DNA of 64,000 nucleotides, taken from Intestinicryptomonas porci (GTDB taxonomy: Bacteria > Verrucomicrobiota > Verrucomicrobiia > Opitutales > Intestinicryptomonadaceae). The DNA is taken from assembly GCF_033971905.1 (NCBI RefSeq), contig NZ_JALBUT010000003.1:171503-235502 (forward strand), in the 5' to 3' direction. Of this stretch, positions 35,801-43,039 are shown in pieces. Positions within the stretch are counted from its first letter, which is position 1, and each line of letters starts with the position of its first letter. The position numbers were made by a program, and so were the translations under genes. The notes beneath the pieces are model-generated. The model was not told where the DNA came from, searched no databases, and saw only the letters and a list, made by a program, of their open reading frames with translations.

Positions 35801-36640
35801 CACGCAAACGACTTGCGCAAAGACTTTGCCGTCGGGCAGACAAACTTGTTTGACATGTTTGACATTTCGGAAACAGGCACAAAAAAAGATGTTTCCTCAA
35901 TTATCGACACTTCGGTTGCGCCGATGCCGATTGCCCAAAAATTGCAGTCGGAGAAGGAGCTTTTGCGCTTCTATGTTTCGGGGCACCCGATGAACGAGTT
36001 TGCGGGAATTGACGACGCACTTGACTATTTGCCTTCCGAAGCCTTGGTCAAGCGCATTTCGCGCGACAGGTTTAGGTTTTGCGGCGTAATTTCAAATTTG
36101 ACAAAACGCCTCACCAAAAAGGACAACAAGCCTTGGGCGTATTTCACACTGTCTTCGAGGCATGGAAAGTCATTGCAGATAAATTTCTTTCCCGCCGCCT
36201 ACGAAAAGTGCAAGGACATGCTTATAGACGGCTCGTGCGTCTGCGTTGTCGGCGAATGCAGGAGCGAAAACGGCGGAGACGTAAGGTTTAACGGAGAGAG
36301 CGTAAGTTCCATGTCTTTTGCCGCGACAAGCGCGATAAAAACTTGCGATTGGGTAATCGAACCCGAAATGCACGCGCAGCGTTTCATAAAAATGCTTTCA
36401 AACTATATTTATAAAGACGCGGGGGCAGGCTCGGTGGAGCACCGCATTTTTTTGAAGGCGGGCGCAGAAGATGTCTTGGAAGTCGCCGCTTCCGAAAATA
36501 TGCGTTCGGGGTTTAATGCGAGGGCGTTTAAGCTTTTGTGTTCCGAACCCGCGCTCATAAAAATGAAGGCGCGGGCAATTCCCATTCCCGAAAGGGAAAA
36601 GCCCAAATGGGGCGGCTACAAAAATAAAACGGCGCAATGA
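32837..36640 (+). CDS. dnaE: DNA polymerase III alpha subunit
   Basis: The replicative polymerase, 1,267 residues. The N-terminal PHP domain starts at FVHLHLHTDHSFLDG and keeps most metal-site motifs (TDHGNMCG, GEEIYF, NDSHYV). The polymerase active site PDFDVDFCQARRDEVI contains the catalytic Asp pair, and PGRGSGAGCMIAYML and QTGKHACGIII are conserved. Helix-hairpin-helix and OB-type regions follow to the C-terminus. It is slightly longer than the usual 1,150-1,180 because of an acidic insertion near residues 70-110 and another near 320-360. There is no Shine-Dalgarno sequence before the ATG. Confidence 0.98.
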   Translation: MNFVHLHLHTDHSFLDGCTRIDKLMKRVGELGMPAVAMTDHGNMCGSIDFYNAAKKAGVKPLCGEEIYFIYDHSMADRPKRNVEKSDDISDVENNEDMLRPENFPKYQIFHKTLIAKNYEGYLNLAKISSEAFFRGMYYKPRVDIETLAKYSKGIIALSGCLNGVASQYLLYSDYEKAREATAKFVDIFGKENYFIEVQNHFLPMQQKIIPGLVRLAKDFGLKIVATNDSHYVYKADAEAHDAMLCIQTGKLIKDEKRLKYPCAEFYLKTREEMEAALGEIEGCLDNTLHVAEMVDLKIPLGENHYPRYEKPVDVSFTSDEKNFIRILHLYEVKKNEVLKQNGKEPNFKIKEEDYPKYFKNGLFLFDLCKKGLMERYGVDYDNPDAYVPKENEPENRARMLCDKLDYELSIIVGAEFVDYFLIVYDYINWARSQNIPVGPGRGSGAGCMIAYMLKITDIEPLRFGLLFERMLSLERVSPPDFDVDFCQARRDEVIDYVRKKYGEDRVANIITFGTLGAKVVIRDLARVNDMPFEEANAYAKKIPDDLKIKLKDAYEKSDELKEYLQKSAPARHIFDQAQILEGMIRQTGKHACGIIIGDQSLDNLVPMMIQEGTLTTQVPKGPSEELGLLKADFLGLKTLDVIFEAQENVRRTRSNPKFDIEKISLEDPLTYRLLNSGITTGVFQLESEGMQNLCRRIGLSAFEEIIALIALYRPGPMQFIDQFIEGKRDSSKIQVPHPLLKDLVSETYGVIVYQEQVMMAARIISGYTLGEADLLRRAMGKKKPEIMAKQKAVFVERAEKTNGIKKDEAERIFAILEKFAQYGFNKSHSAAYAMLSYRTAFLKANYPVEFMAAVLSSELGNLDKVSNFINECESINIKVLGPDVNISREGFTPIINSSWKPAEGFMFADSAGSIRFGLAAVKGIGESAARQIVEERDKNGDFKDIINFAERVNVNKRVMESLILSGAFDSFGIDRGALIASADAILNHANDLRKDFAVGQTNLFDMFDISETGTKKDVSSIIDTSVAPMPIAQKLQSEKELLRFYVSGHPMNEFAGIDDALDYLPSEALVKRISRDRFRFCGVISNLTKRLTKKDNKPWAYFTLSSRHGKSLQINFFPAAYEKCKDMLIDGSCVCVVGECRSENGGDVRFNGESVSSMSFAATSAIKTCDWVIEPEMHAQRFIKMLSNYIYKDAGAGSVEHRIFLKAGAEDVLEVAASENMRSGFNARAFKLLCSEPALIKMKARAIPIPEREKPKWGGYKNKTAQ

Positions 36641-36791
36641 GAAAATTCCCGCGCAAAATTGGAGCGGGTCGGTTGCTTTTTGGAAAGCTTTTGCAATAAG
36701 ATTTTGGCAAGTTGCGGAATCAATGTTCTGCAACTTTTTTATGGATTTTGCTTTGTATTTCTGTTTTTAGCGGCGCACTTTTTATGGCATA

Positions 36792-36828
36792 AAAAAACGA
36801 CACCGAAAAATATCGGCGCCGTCTTTTG
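36792..36828. terminator. Terminator between dnaE and ftsH
   Basis: An imperfect hairpin (ACGACACCGA / TCGGCGCCGT) has seven A on its left, giving a T tract on the minus strand. It mainly serves ftsH, about 50 bases past its stop. The rest of the 234-base gap holds nothing recognisable. Confidence 0.7.
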
Positions 36829-36874
36829 CCTAAATCTTTCAAAGGCTGTTTTTGCCGAAAAAGCGGAGCTTTCA

Positions 36875-38887
36875 TCAAGCCTGCGTTGCCGCGGGATTTT
36901 CAAAAGCTTGCGGGTTTTTCGCCATCGTTTGCTCCTGCGCTTGGCTTTCCTTTTTAGCCTCTTTTTTGGCGAGAATTTCTTTGATTTCGTCCAAGGTTTT
37001 TACTTTTTCAAAAACAATGTCTTTTACCAAGTCGCCATCAATCGTTTCAAATTCGATTAAGGCTTGGCTCATTAAGTCAAGCTGGGCGCGTTTCTTTGTG
37101 AGAAGTTCGCGCGCACGGTTTTCCTGAAAATCTATGATGCCTTTAATTTCATCGTCAATTTGCTGCGCAGTCTTTTCGCTGAAATGTCTGTCGCGGGCGA
37201 TTTCTTTGCCGAGGAATATGTGCTCTTGGTTTTCGCCTAACGCTATCGGGCCGAGAGAGCCCATGCCCCAGTCGCAAATCATTTTGCGGGCGATTTTTGT
37301 CGCCTGCTTGATGTCGCTTGCGGCCCCGTTTGTCACTTCTCCGAAAACGACCTCTTCGGCCACTCTGCCGCCGAGCGTGGAGCAAATTTGGTTTAAAAGC
37401 GAAGTTTTGGATTCCGTCAAAGTGTCGCGCTTTGGCAGGAACATCGTTGAGCCGAGGCTTTGACCGCGCGGGATAATCGTGACTTTATGGACGGGCATGT
37501 TGTTGTCGTCAAGGGCGCACTGCGTAAGGGCGTGACCCGCTTCATGGTATGCGATGAGCTTCTTTTGGTCGTCGTCCATGAGCCTGCGACGTTCCCTGCC
37601 GAAAAATACCTTGTCGCGCGCGATGTTTATGTCTTCCATTGAGACGGTCGGGCTGTTGCGCCGCGCCGCGGTGATTGCGCCTTCGTTTAGCAAGTTTGCC
37701 AAATCCGCGCCCGAGCATCCGGGGCAGAGACGCGCAACTTTTTCCAAGTCAACGCTTTCGTCGAGCTTGATTTTTCGCGCGTGGATTTTCAAAATTTCTT
37801 CGCGACCCTTTGCGTCGGGAGTGTCTATTACAACCTGCCTGTCAAACCTGCCGGGGCGCAAAAGCGCGCTGTCCAATACGTCGGGGCGGTTTGTCGCGGC
37901 GATTATTATTATGCCTTCATGCCCGTCAAAGCCGTCCATTTCCGTAAGGAGCGAATTCAGTGTTTGCTCGCGTTCGTCGTGTCCGCCGCCCATGCCTGCA
38001 CCGCGCTGTCTGCCGACAGCGTCGATTTCGTCGATGAATATCAGGCAGGGAGCGTTTTTGCGCGCCTGCTCAAACATGTCGCGCACGCGCGCCGCGCCAA
38101 CGCCCACGAACATCTCCATGAAATCGGAGCCGCTGATTGAGTAAAACGGAACGTTTGCTTCGCCCGCGATTGCCCTTGCAAGCAGGGTTTTGCCCGTTCC
38201 GGGAGGGCCCATCATCAAAATGCCTTTGGGAATTTTCGCCCCGATTTTTCTGAATTTTTCGGGAGTTCTCAAAAAGTCCACAATTTCGGCGACTTCCTCT
38301 TTTGCTTCGTCACAACCCGCCACGTCGTCAAATGTCGTGCGGTCTTTGTCGGGCGAAAGAAGCCTCGCGCGGCTTTTGCCGAAGTCCATGCCCATTTTGC
38401 TCGACGCCCTCATCTGTCTGGAAATCAGAAAGAAAATCACGCCGACAATCAAAAGCCCCGGAAGAAATGTGAAAAACACGTTGCTCCATACAGAGCCCGC
38501 GCTTTTTTCGGAGATTGTCCATGGTGCCGTCGGAGAAGTCAAAATCTGGTAATTATCCTCTAAAATGGTGCCGCTGAATTTGAACGGAAGCTTGCGCGGA
38601 GTGTCGGCGGGTGCGTCTTCTTTGCCGAAGCGCGGATTTTGAATGTAGCCGTTTACTTCGTACCAGTTTGCGCCTCCGTTGGGGTCATTGCGGATGTTGA
38701 GGCTCAATATGGAGTCGTTTGCGGCTGCCTTCATGAGCTCTTTGATTGTGAAAGTCTGCTCGGACGGGCTGTTTCCGTCCGCAAAAAATTTGAGCATCAT
38801 CAGTATCAAAATAAGCACTATCCAGACAGACAGCGTTTTTGCCTGATTTTTTCTTTTTTTCAAAATTTTAAAATGTTCGTTTCCCAT
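36875..38887 (-). CDS. ftsH: ATP-dependent zinc metalloprotease FtsH
   Basis: A membrane-bound AAA+ protease that degrades misfolded membrane proteins and regulators. Two transmembrane helices (about residues 20-37 and 135-157) flank a periplasmic domain. The AAA domain has Walker A GPPGTGKT, Walker B CLIFIDEIDAVGRQRG and the second region of homology ATNRPDVLDSALLRPGRFDR. The zinc protease motif YHEAGHALT is intact. The length of 670 residues is normal. It lies 62 bases after tilS in the widely conserved tilS-ftsH order. Confidence 0.98.
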   Translation of the reverse strand: MGNEHFKILKKRKNQAKTLSVWIVLILILMMLKFFADGNSPSEQTFTIKELMKAAANDSILSLNIRNDPNGGANWYEVNGYIQNPRFGKEDAPADTPRKLPFKFSGTILEDNYQILTSPTAPWTISEKSAGSVWSNVFFTFLPGLLIVGVIFFLISRQMRASSKMGMDFGKSRARLLSPDKDRTTFDDVAGCDEAKEEVAEIVDFLRTPEKFRKIGAKIPKGILMMGPPGTGKTLLARAIAGEANVPFYSISGSDFMEMFVGVGAARVRDMFEQARKNAPCLIFIDEIDAVGRQRGAGMGGGHDEREQTLNSLLTEMDGFDGHEGIIIIAATNRPDVLDSALLRPGRFDRQVVIDTPDAKGREEILKIHARKIKLDESVDLEKVARLCPGCSGADLANLLNEGAITAARRNSPTVSMEDINIARDKVFFGRERRRLMDDDQKKLIAYHEAGHALTQCALDDNNMPVHKVTIIPRGQSLGSTMFLPKRDTLTESKTSLLNQICSTLGGRVAEEVVFGEVTNGAASDIKQATKIARKMICDWGMGSLGPIALGENQEHIFLGKEIARDRHFSEKTAQQIDDEIKGIIDFQENRARELLTKKRAQLDLMSQALIEFETIDGDLVKDIVFEKVKTLDEIKEILAKKEAKKESQAQEQTMAKNPQAFENPAATQA

Positions 38888-38949
38888 AATAATATATTTG
38901 TGCGAGCGATTATAAAATCACATTATTTTCCAAGGAAAAAGCAATATTT

Positions 38950-40338
38950 TCAATAAGCGGGCTTGTAGGTCAATCTAAATGCGCGGCCGACATCATTTAA
39001 TTTGCAAAAATCGGCGATAGCCAAACTTGGCGACCATATTGCCTCTCCCGAACTTAAACAGACAAGCGGAAAAGACTTTCGTTTCAAAACAGGCGTTTTT
39101 TTTGCGCTCATCATATCTTTTACAAGCCGTTTTGATTTTGAGCCGATTGGCGCGTAGGCGTCGGAAGGCTCTGTGTTTCGGGCAAAAAGCCCTGAGGGCA
39201 TTGGGCGGACGAAGGCAAATTGCGATTCGTCGAAATGCCCGCCCTTTATTTTTTCAAGCATTGCGCTTGAAATTTCCGCTTCTTCCAAAAATATCGAACC
39301 GCCGATTGGCAGCTTGTTTTCCCCGAAAGTTAGCGAAATCTCCCACTTTGCGGCGGGTTTTGCCTCTATTATTTCAAGAGATTTTTCCTTCGGATTAAAC
39401 AGCATAAAGCCCGTTTTAAGGCTGGTTTGGGCGGATTTGCCTTTTAAGCATTCGTCCAAAAACAAGTCAACTGCGCCCGCTCTTAATTTTTGCCCGTTTT
39501 GCGCCAAAAGCTTTTGAGCCGCCCTGCGCAGAAGGGCTTGGGAACTTGCGGCAAAATCGCTTAGAAAAATTTTTTTGCCCTCTGGTTTTGTTTCGCGCAA
39601 AAACGCATCTTCGATAAACCTTGCGTCCTCTTCGAGGAGCTTGCGCGTTCTGAAAGCCGAAGACGCAAAGTTTGCGCCGCAGGCGTTTTCAAAAAGAGGC
39701 AGAACTTCGTTTCGGATTTTATTTCGCAGAAAAATGCTTGAAAAATTAGATTCATCCTCACGCCATTTAATGCCGAATTTTTTCAGGACGTCTTGGATTT
39801 CAGGCTTGGCAAGCGTTAAAATCGGGCGGATTTTTATAAGCCCGTTGGATTTTGCGACGGGTCGGGGCGCGCAAAGCCCTTCGAGTGCGGAGCCGCGCAT
39901 AAGGCGCATCAACATCGTTTCCGCGACATCCGTTTTGATATGCCCCTGCAATATGGCGTCGATTTTCAGCTTTTTGCATTCTTTTTCAAAGAAGTCGCCG
40001 CGCAGTTTGCGCAGGCTCTCTTCCGAAATTTTTTTGAGGCTTTTTTGGCGCGATTTTGCGACCAGCTTTACGTCGAGCTTTTTGCAGAGCGTCTTGCAAA
40101 ATTCTTCGTCAACATCCGCGTTTTTTCTGACTTTGTGGTTGAAGTGTAAAGCGGTTATATTTTTGTTTCCGCAGAGAAGTTTGGCAATGTATAGCAAAAA
40201 CACGCTGTCGCTTCCGCCGGAAAGCGCGACTGCGAGTTTTTTCCCCGAAGCCAGCTGTTTGCGGATTTCCGCCAGCGCACTTTGTTCAAGCGCGTTTTGG
40301 TCGAAGAAAAAGTTTTCAGGCGAGAGAGTTTGTTCCAT
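38950..40338 (-). CDS. tilS: tRNA(Ile)-lysidine synthase
   Basis: Modifies C34 of tRNA-Ile(CAU) to lysidine so it reads AUA. The PP-loop ATPase motif SGGSDS lies at residues 40-45, followed by ALHFNHKVR, QGHIKTDVAETMLMRLMRG and IRPILTLAKPEI, all typical. The start at 40338 overlaps the comEC stop by one base (TAATG on the minus strand), which decides against a longer frame beginning at 40395. The length of 462 residues includes the C-terminal tRNA-binding region. ftsH follows. Confidence 0.92.
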   Translation of the reverse strand: MEQTLSPENFFFDQNALEQSALAEIRKQLASGKKLAVALSGGSDSVFLLYIAKLLCGNKNITALHFNHKVRKNADVDEEFCKTLCKKLDVKLVAKSRQKSLKKISEESLRKLRGDFFEKECKKLKIDAILQGHIKTDVAETMLMRLMRGSALEGLCAPRPVAKSNGLIKIRPILTLAKPEIQDVLKKFGIKWREDESNFSSIFLRNKIRNEVLPLFENACGANFASSAFRTRKLLEEDARFIEDAFLRETKPEGKKIFLSDFAASSQALLRRAAQKLLAQNGQKLRAGAVDLFLDECLKGKSAQTSLKTGFMLFNPKEKSLEIIEAKPAAKWEISLTFGENKLPIGGSIFLEEAEISSAMLEKIKGGHFDESQFAFVRPMPSGLFARNTEPSDAYAPIGSKSKRLVKDMMSAKKTPVLKRKSFPLVCLSSGEAIWSPSLAIADFCKLNDVGRAFRLTYKPAY

Positions 40339-41918
40339 TAGAATATAGCTGCGCTTAGAAGGGTTGCGGCTGTTATTGCGGGAGGCAAAATCCATTTTGC
40401 GGGGCTTTTGATTTCAGGATATAAAAACAAGCTTGCCAAAATTGCCCATTCGCAGGCAAACGCCGCAACGGGGGAGATTTTAACGTTCAATACCACTGCT
40501 AAATCGGAAAAAATTTTTGCAGAGTTTAACATTATTTCAAGAATAAAAGCGGCAATCGAATTTGTAATCGGGCACAGGAAATTCGGCAAAACGACGGAAG
40601 CTGCCCCGCAGGCGACCGCCGCCGTCGCGCCCAAAACAAAAGGAATTGAAAGGAATGCCGAAAGCAAAGGCACATAGCCGAAATAGCAGGAGCAAAGCGG
40701 CGCGCTTGCAAACATTGCGGCAATTCCAATGCAAAGCCCCGCAATAATTCCGCGCTCGCATTTAAGGTAAATCCGCCTCGGGAGAGGGGGATTTTTCAAT
40801 TCAAAGCCGCGCAGATTTTGTATTTTTTGCGACAGGGCTTCATCGAGTTCCACCGCGTACAAAACTATCGCCAAAACGACCGAGTAAGACAGGGCAAAGC
40901 CTGCGTCAAAGAGGTTTGACGGGTTAAACGCAAGTGATATGAAAAATGCCGCGACAAGAGAGGCAAATGTTTTGGGTTTGCGCAAGAATGCGGAAGAAAT
41001 CCAAACCGCCGAAATCATTATGAACGCCCTCATCGCGCTTGGCGCGGATTGGCAGACGCTGACATACAAAAATAAAATCGGCAAGCTTATGGCAGGAGCC
41101 GCTTTTTTGGGAACGCGCAAAAGATTCAGGATAAAGTAAATAATGGAAGCGAGCATTCCGACGTGCAGTCCGCTAACCGCAAAAATATGCATTGTTCCCG
41201 TAAGCTTGAAATCGTTTTTTGCGTCTTTGGAAAGATAGGATTTGTCGCCCAAAATCATTGCGCGGAACGCCCGCGCTCCTTCATTTTCGGCATTTTTGCC
41301 GCCGTAAAAAGTTCCGAGCTTTTCTGCGATATATTCTCGCGCGGATTTGTAGAGCGAATACGGAAATTTCGCGCTTTCAATTTCCGTTTTTTCCGCCGAA
41401 TATGCGTTGAAAAATATGTTTTGATTTAAAAGATAATTGTTAAATCCCTCTTCTTTTTCCACTTTGCGGACTATGAAACTACCCCTGATTTTGTCGCCTT
41501 GCCAAATGTCTTTTGCGTCTTTTGCGTAGAACCAGATTTTGCTCCCCTTTGCCTTTGCAAAATTTTTCGACGCGGAAAGGACTTTGCCGATGCCGTACGA
41601 AGCTCCTTTTTCGTTTCTGCCGGCGCGCTCTGCGAAAATTTCAAGCTCTGCTTCTTGCGAAGTGAAGTCGGGGTAAGGATTTTGAGGAGGTATTGAAATT
41701 ATTGCGCCCGAGATGAATGCCAAAAGTATCATTGGCAGGCGGAGATTTTTGTTTGCGATTATAAAATGAAAAACGAGCGCGCCCGCCAGCACGAGAAGGG
41801 CGGACAAAATGTTCGCGCCGATTTCAAAATAGCGCGACAATGCTATGCCGAACGCGAATGCGAAAGCGTATTTTGCAAGAGGGGCTTGGCGTCTGATTTT
41901 TGAATTAACGTCCGTCAT
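40338..41918 (-). CDS. ComEC/Rec2-family DNA uptake channel (short form)
   Basis: A 526-residue inner-membrane protein of the ComEC family, which carries single-stranded DNA into the cytoplasm during transformation. An N-terminal OB-like domain (residues 75-190, DUF4131 type) follows two or three helices. The competence core begins with FRAMILGDKSYLSKDAKNDFKLTGTMHIFAVSGLHVGML, which is diagnostic. There is no C-terminal metallo-beta-lactamase domain, so it is a short form. It overlaps the upstream lipoprotein gene by 14 bases and tilS by one. Confidence 0.88.
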   Translation of the reverse strand: MTDVNSKIRRQAPLAKYAFAFAFGIALSRYFEIGANILSALLVLAGALVFHFIIANKNLRLPMILLAFISGAIISIPPQNPYPDFTSQEAELEIFAERAGRNEKGASYGIGKVLSASKNFAKAKGSKIWFYAKDAKDIWQGDKIRGSFIVRKVEKEEGFNNYLLNQNIFFNAYSAEKTEIESAKFPYSLYKSAREYIAEKLGTFYGGKNAENEGARAFRAMILGDKSYLSKDAKNDFKLTGTMHIFAVSGLHVGMLASIIYFILNLLRVPKKAAPAISLPILFLYVSVCQSAPSAMRAFIMISAVWISSAFLRKPKTFASLVAAFFISLAFNPSNLFDAGFALSYSVVLAIVLYAVELDEALSQKIQNLRGFELKNPPLPRRIYLKCERGIIAGLCIGIAAMFASAPLCSCYFGYVPLLSAFLSIPFVLGATAAVACGAASVVLPNFLCPITNSIAAFILEIMLNSAKIFSDLAVVLNVKISPVAAFACEWAILASLFLYPEIKSPAKWILPPAITAATLLSAAIF

Positions 41919-42993
41919 TTACTAATTCAAGAGGCAGAACGGCGTCTCCATAGCTATCAAACTCGATTTTTCCCGACACGCCCTCAAATGTTTTGCCTTT
42001 TAAGAGAAGTTTTGCCGCTTTTGCGTCTTTTGCGGCGTTTAAAATTGCGTTTGCGGTGATTTTTACCGAGTCGTACGCTACTGCCGCCGCAAGGTTTGGT
42101 CGAGATTTGAAGCGTTTTTGGTATGCCGATTTGAATTCTGCCGCGTTTGTCTTGCCAAGCTCAAACGCGCTTTTCACTTTTTCGATTTTCAGGTTTTTGA
42201 AGGAGTTTGCGCCTTTATTTTGCAGGGCGCAACTTGCGTAAATCCTGCCCTTAAATCCCGCTTCCGAGAGAGACTTCAATATTGCGTTTTGCTTTTCTTC
42301 CGGGGCGTAAAGCAGTACATAGTCGATATTCGTTATGCTTTGCGCAAGAAGGCTGAAATTTTCTTCGTTTTCCGAAAAGCTTTCGGTGAAAATTTTTATG
42401 TTTAAGCTGCCCGTTTGGAACTTTAAAAATTCGGTGCAACTTTTGCCCAAAACGGAGTCTTCCGCCAAAATTATTTCAGACTTCTTTTCTTCGGTTTTTG
42501 CGGTGGGGATTTTCTTTGTCATTTCTTCGCAGACTTGCGCTCCGTTTAAAAATATGCGCACCGCGTTTTCGGTTTGCGTCGCAATCGGGGGATATTGGCT
42601 GAAAAAATTTACGAGCGCGCCCGTTTCTTCAAATTTTTTCAGCTCGAACGCGCATTGTTTCGTAAATCCCGCGTGGATAACATCGGCATTGCGTAGTTTC
42701 AATACTTCGATTGCGGTATAAAGCTCTTCTTTTGAATTGCCTGTTTCCAAAAAGAGCAGGTTTATTTTTGAGGAATTTTTTGTTTGAAGACTGTTGAATT
42801 CCTCCGCCGCAAACGTCATTGCATTTTTTATTTCAGCCGCAAGCTCCGAGTTTTCGCTTTTGGGCAATATGACGCCCATTTCTATTGGAGACATTGCTTT
42901 CAGCGCGATTTGGCGGTTTGATTTTTCAACGTTTGAGACGCATCCGAAAAGGATTGCCGCTAAAACTGTTAAGATTGGAAGTCTTATTTTCAT
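41905..42993 (-). CDS. Periplasmic-binding-protein-like lipoprotein
   Basis: A 362-residue lipoprotein with signal and lipobox (MKIRLPILTVLAAILFGCVSN, cysteine at 19). The rest has the two-lobed type-1 periplasmic binding fold of the LivJ/Peripla_BP_6 group (MGVILPKSENSELAAEIKNA, then IILAEDSVLGKSCTEFLKF and LAAAVAYDSVKITANAIL). No permease or ATPase is adjacent, so it may be a sensor or an LpoA-like penicillin-binding-protein activator rather than a transport component. The start at 42993 is set by the signal peptide; upstream in-frame sequence runs through the wzc-like terminator. It overlaps comEC by 14 bases. Confidence 0.75.
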   Translation of the reverse strand: MKIRLPILTVLAAILFGCVSNVEKSNRQIALKAMSPIEMGVILPKSENSELAAEIKNAMTFAAEEFNSLQTKNSSKINLLFLETGNSKEELYTAIEVLKLRNADVIHAGFTKQCAFELKKFEETGALVNFFSQYPPIATQTENAVRIFLNGAQVCEEMTKKIPTAKTEEKKSEIILAEDSVLGKSCTEFLKFQTGSLNIKIFTESFSENEENFSLLAQSITNIDYVLLYAPEEKQNAILKSLSEAGFKGRIYASCALQNKGANSFKNLKIEKVKSAFELGKTNAAEFKSAYQKRFKSRPNLAAAVAYDSVKITANAILNAAKDAKAAKLLLKGKTFEGVSGKIEFDSYGDAVLPLELVNDGR

Positions 42994-42995
42994 AT

Positions 42996-43032
42996 AAAAA
43001 AACAAGCGGAAAAGAGCAAACTTTCCCGCTTG
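42996..43032 (-). terminator. Intrinsic terminator of the polysaccharide export pair
   Basis: On the minus strand CAAGCGGGAAAG pairs with CTTTTCCGCTTG (one mismatch), followed by seven T. It lies directly after the kinase gene and before the lipoprotein start. Confidence 0.9.
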
Positions 43033-43039
43033 AAGTCCT

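Noticed and set aside
36659..37060. 133-codon plus-strand frame after dnaE
   Set aside because: It covers the dnaE/ftsH terminator and is antisense to the ftsH C-terminus.
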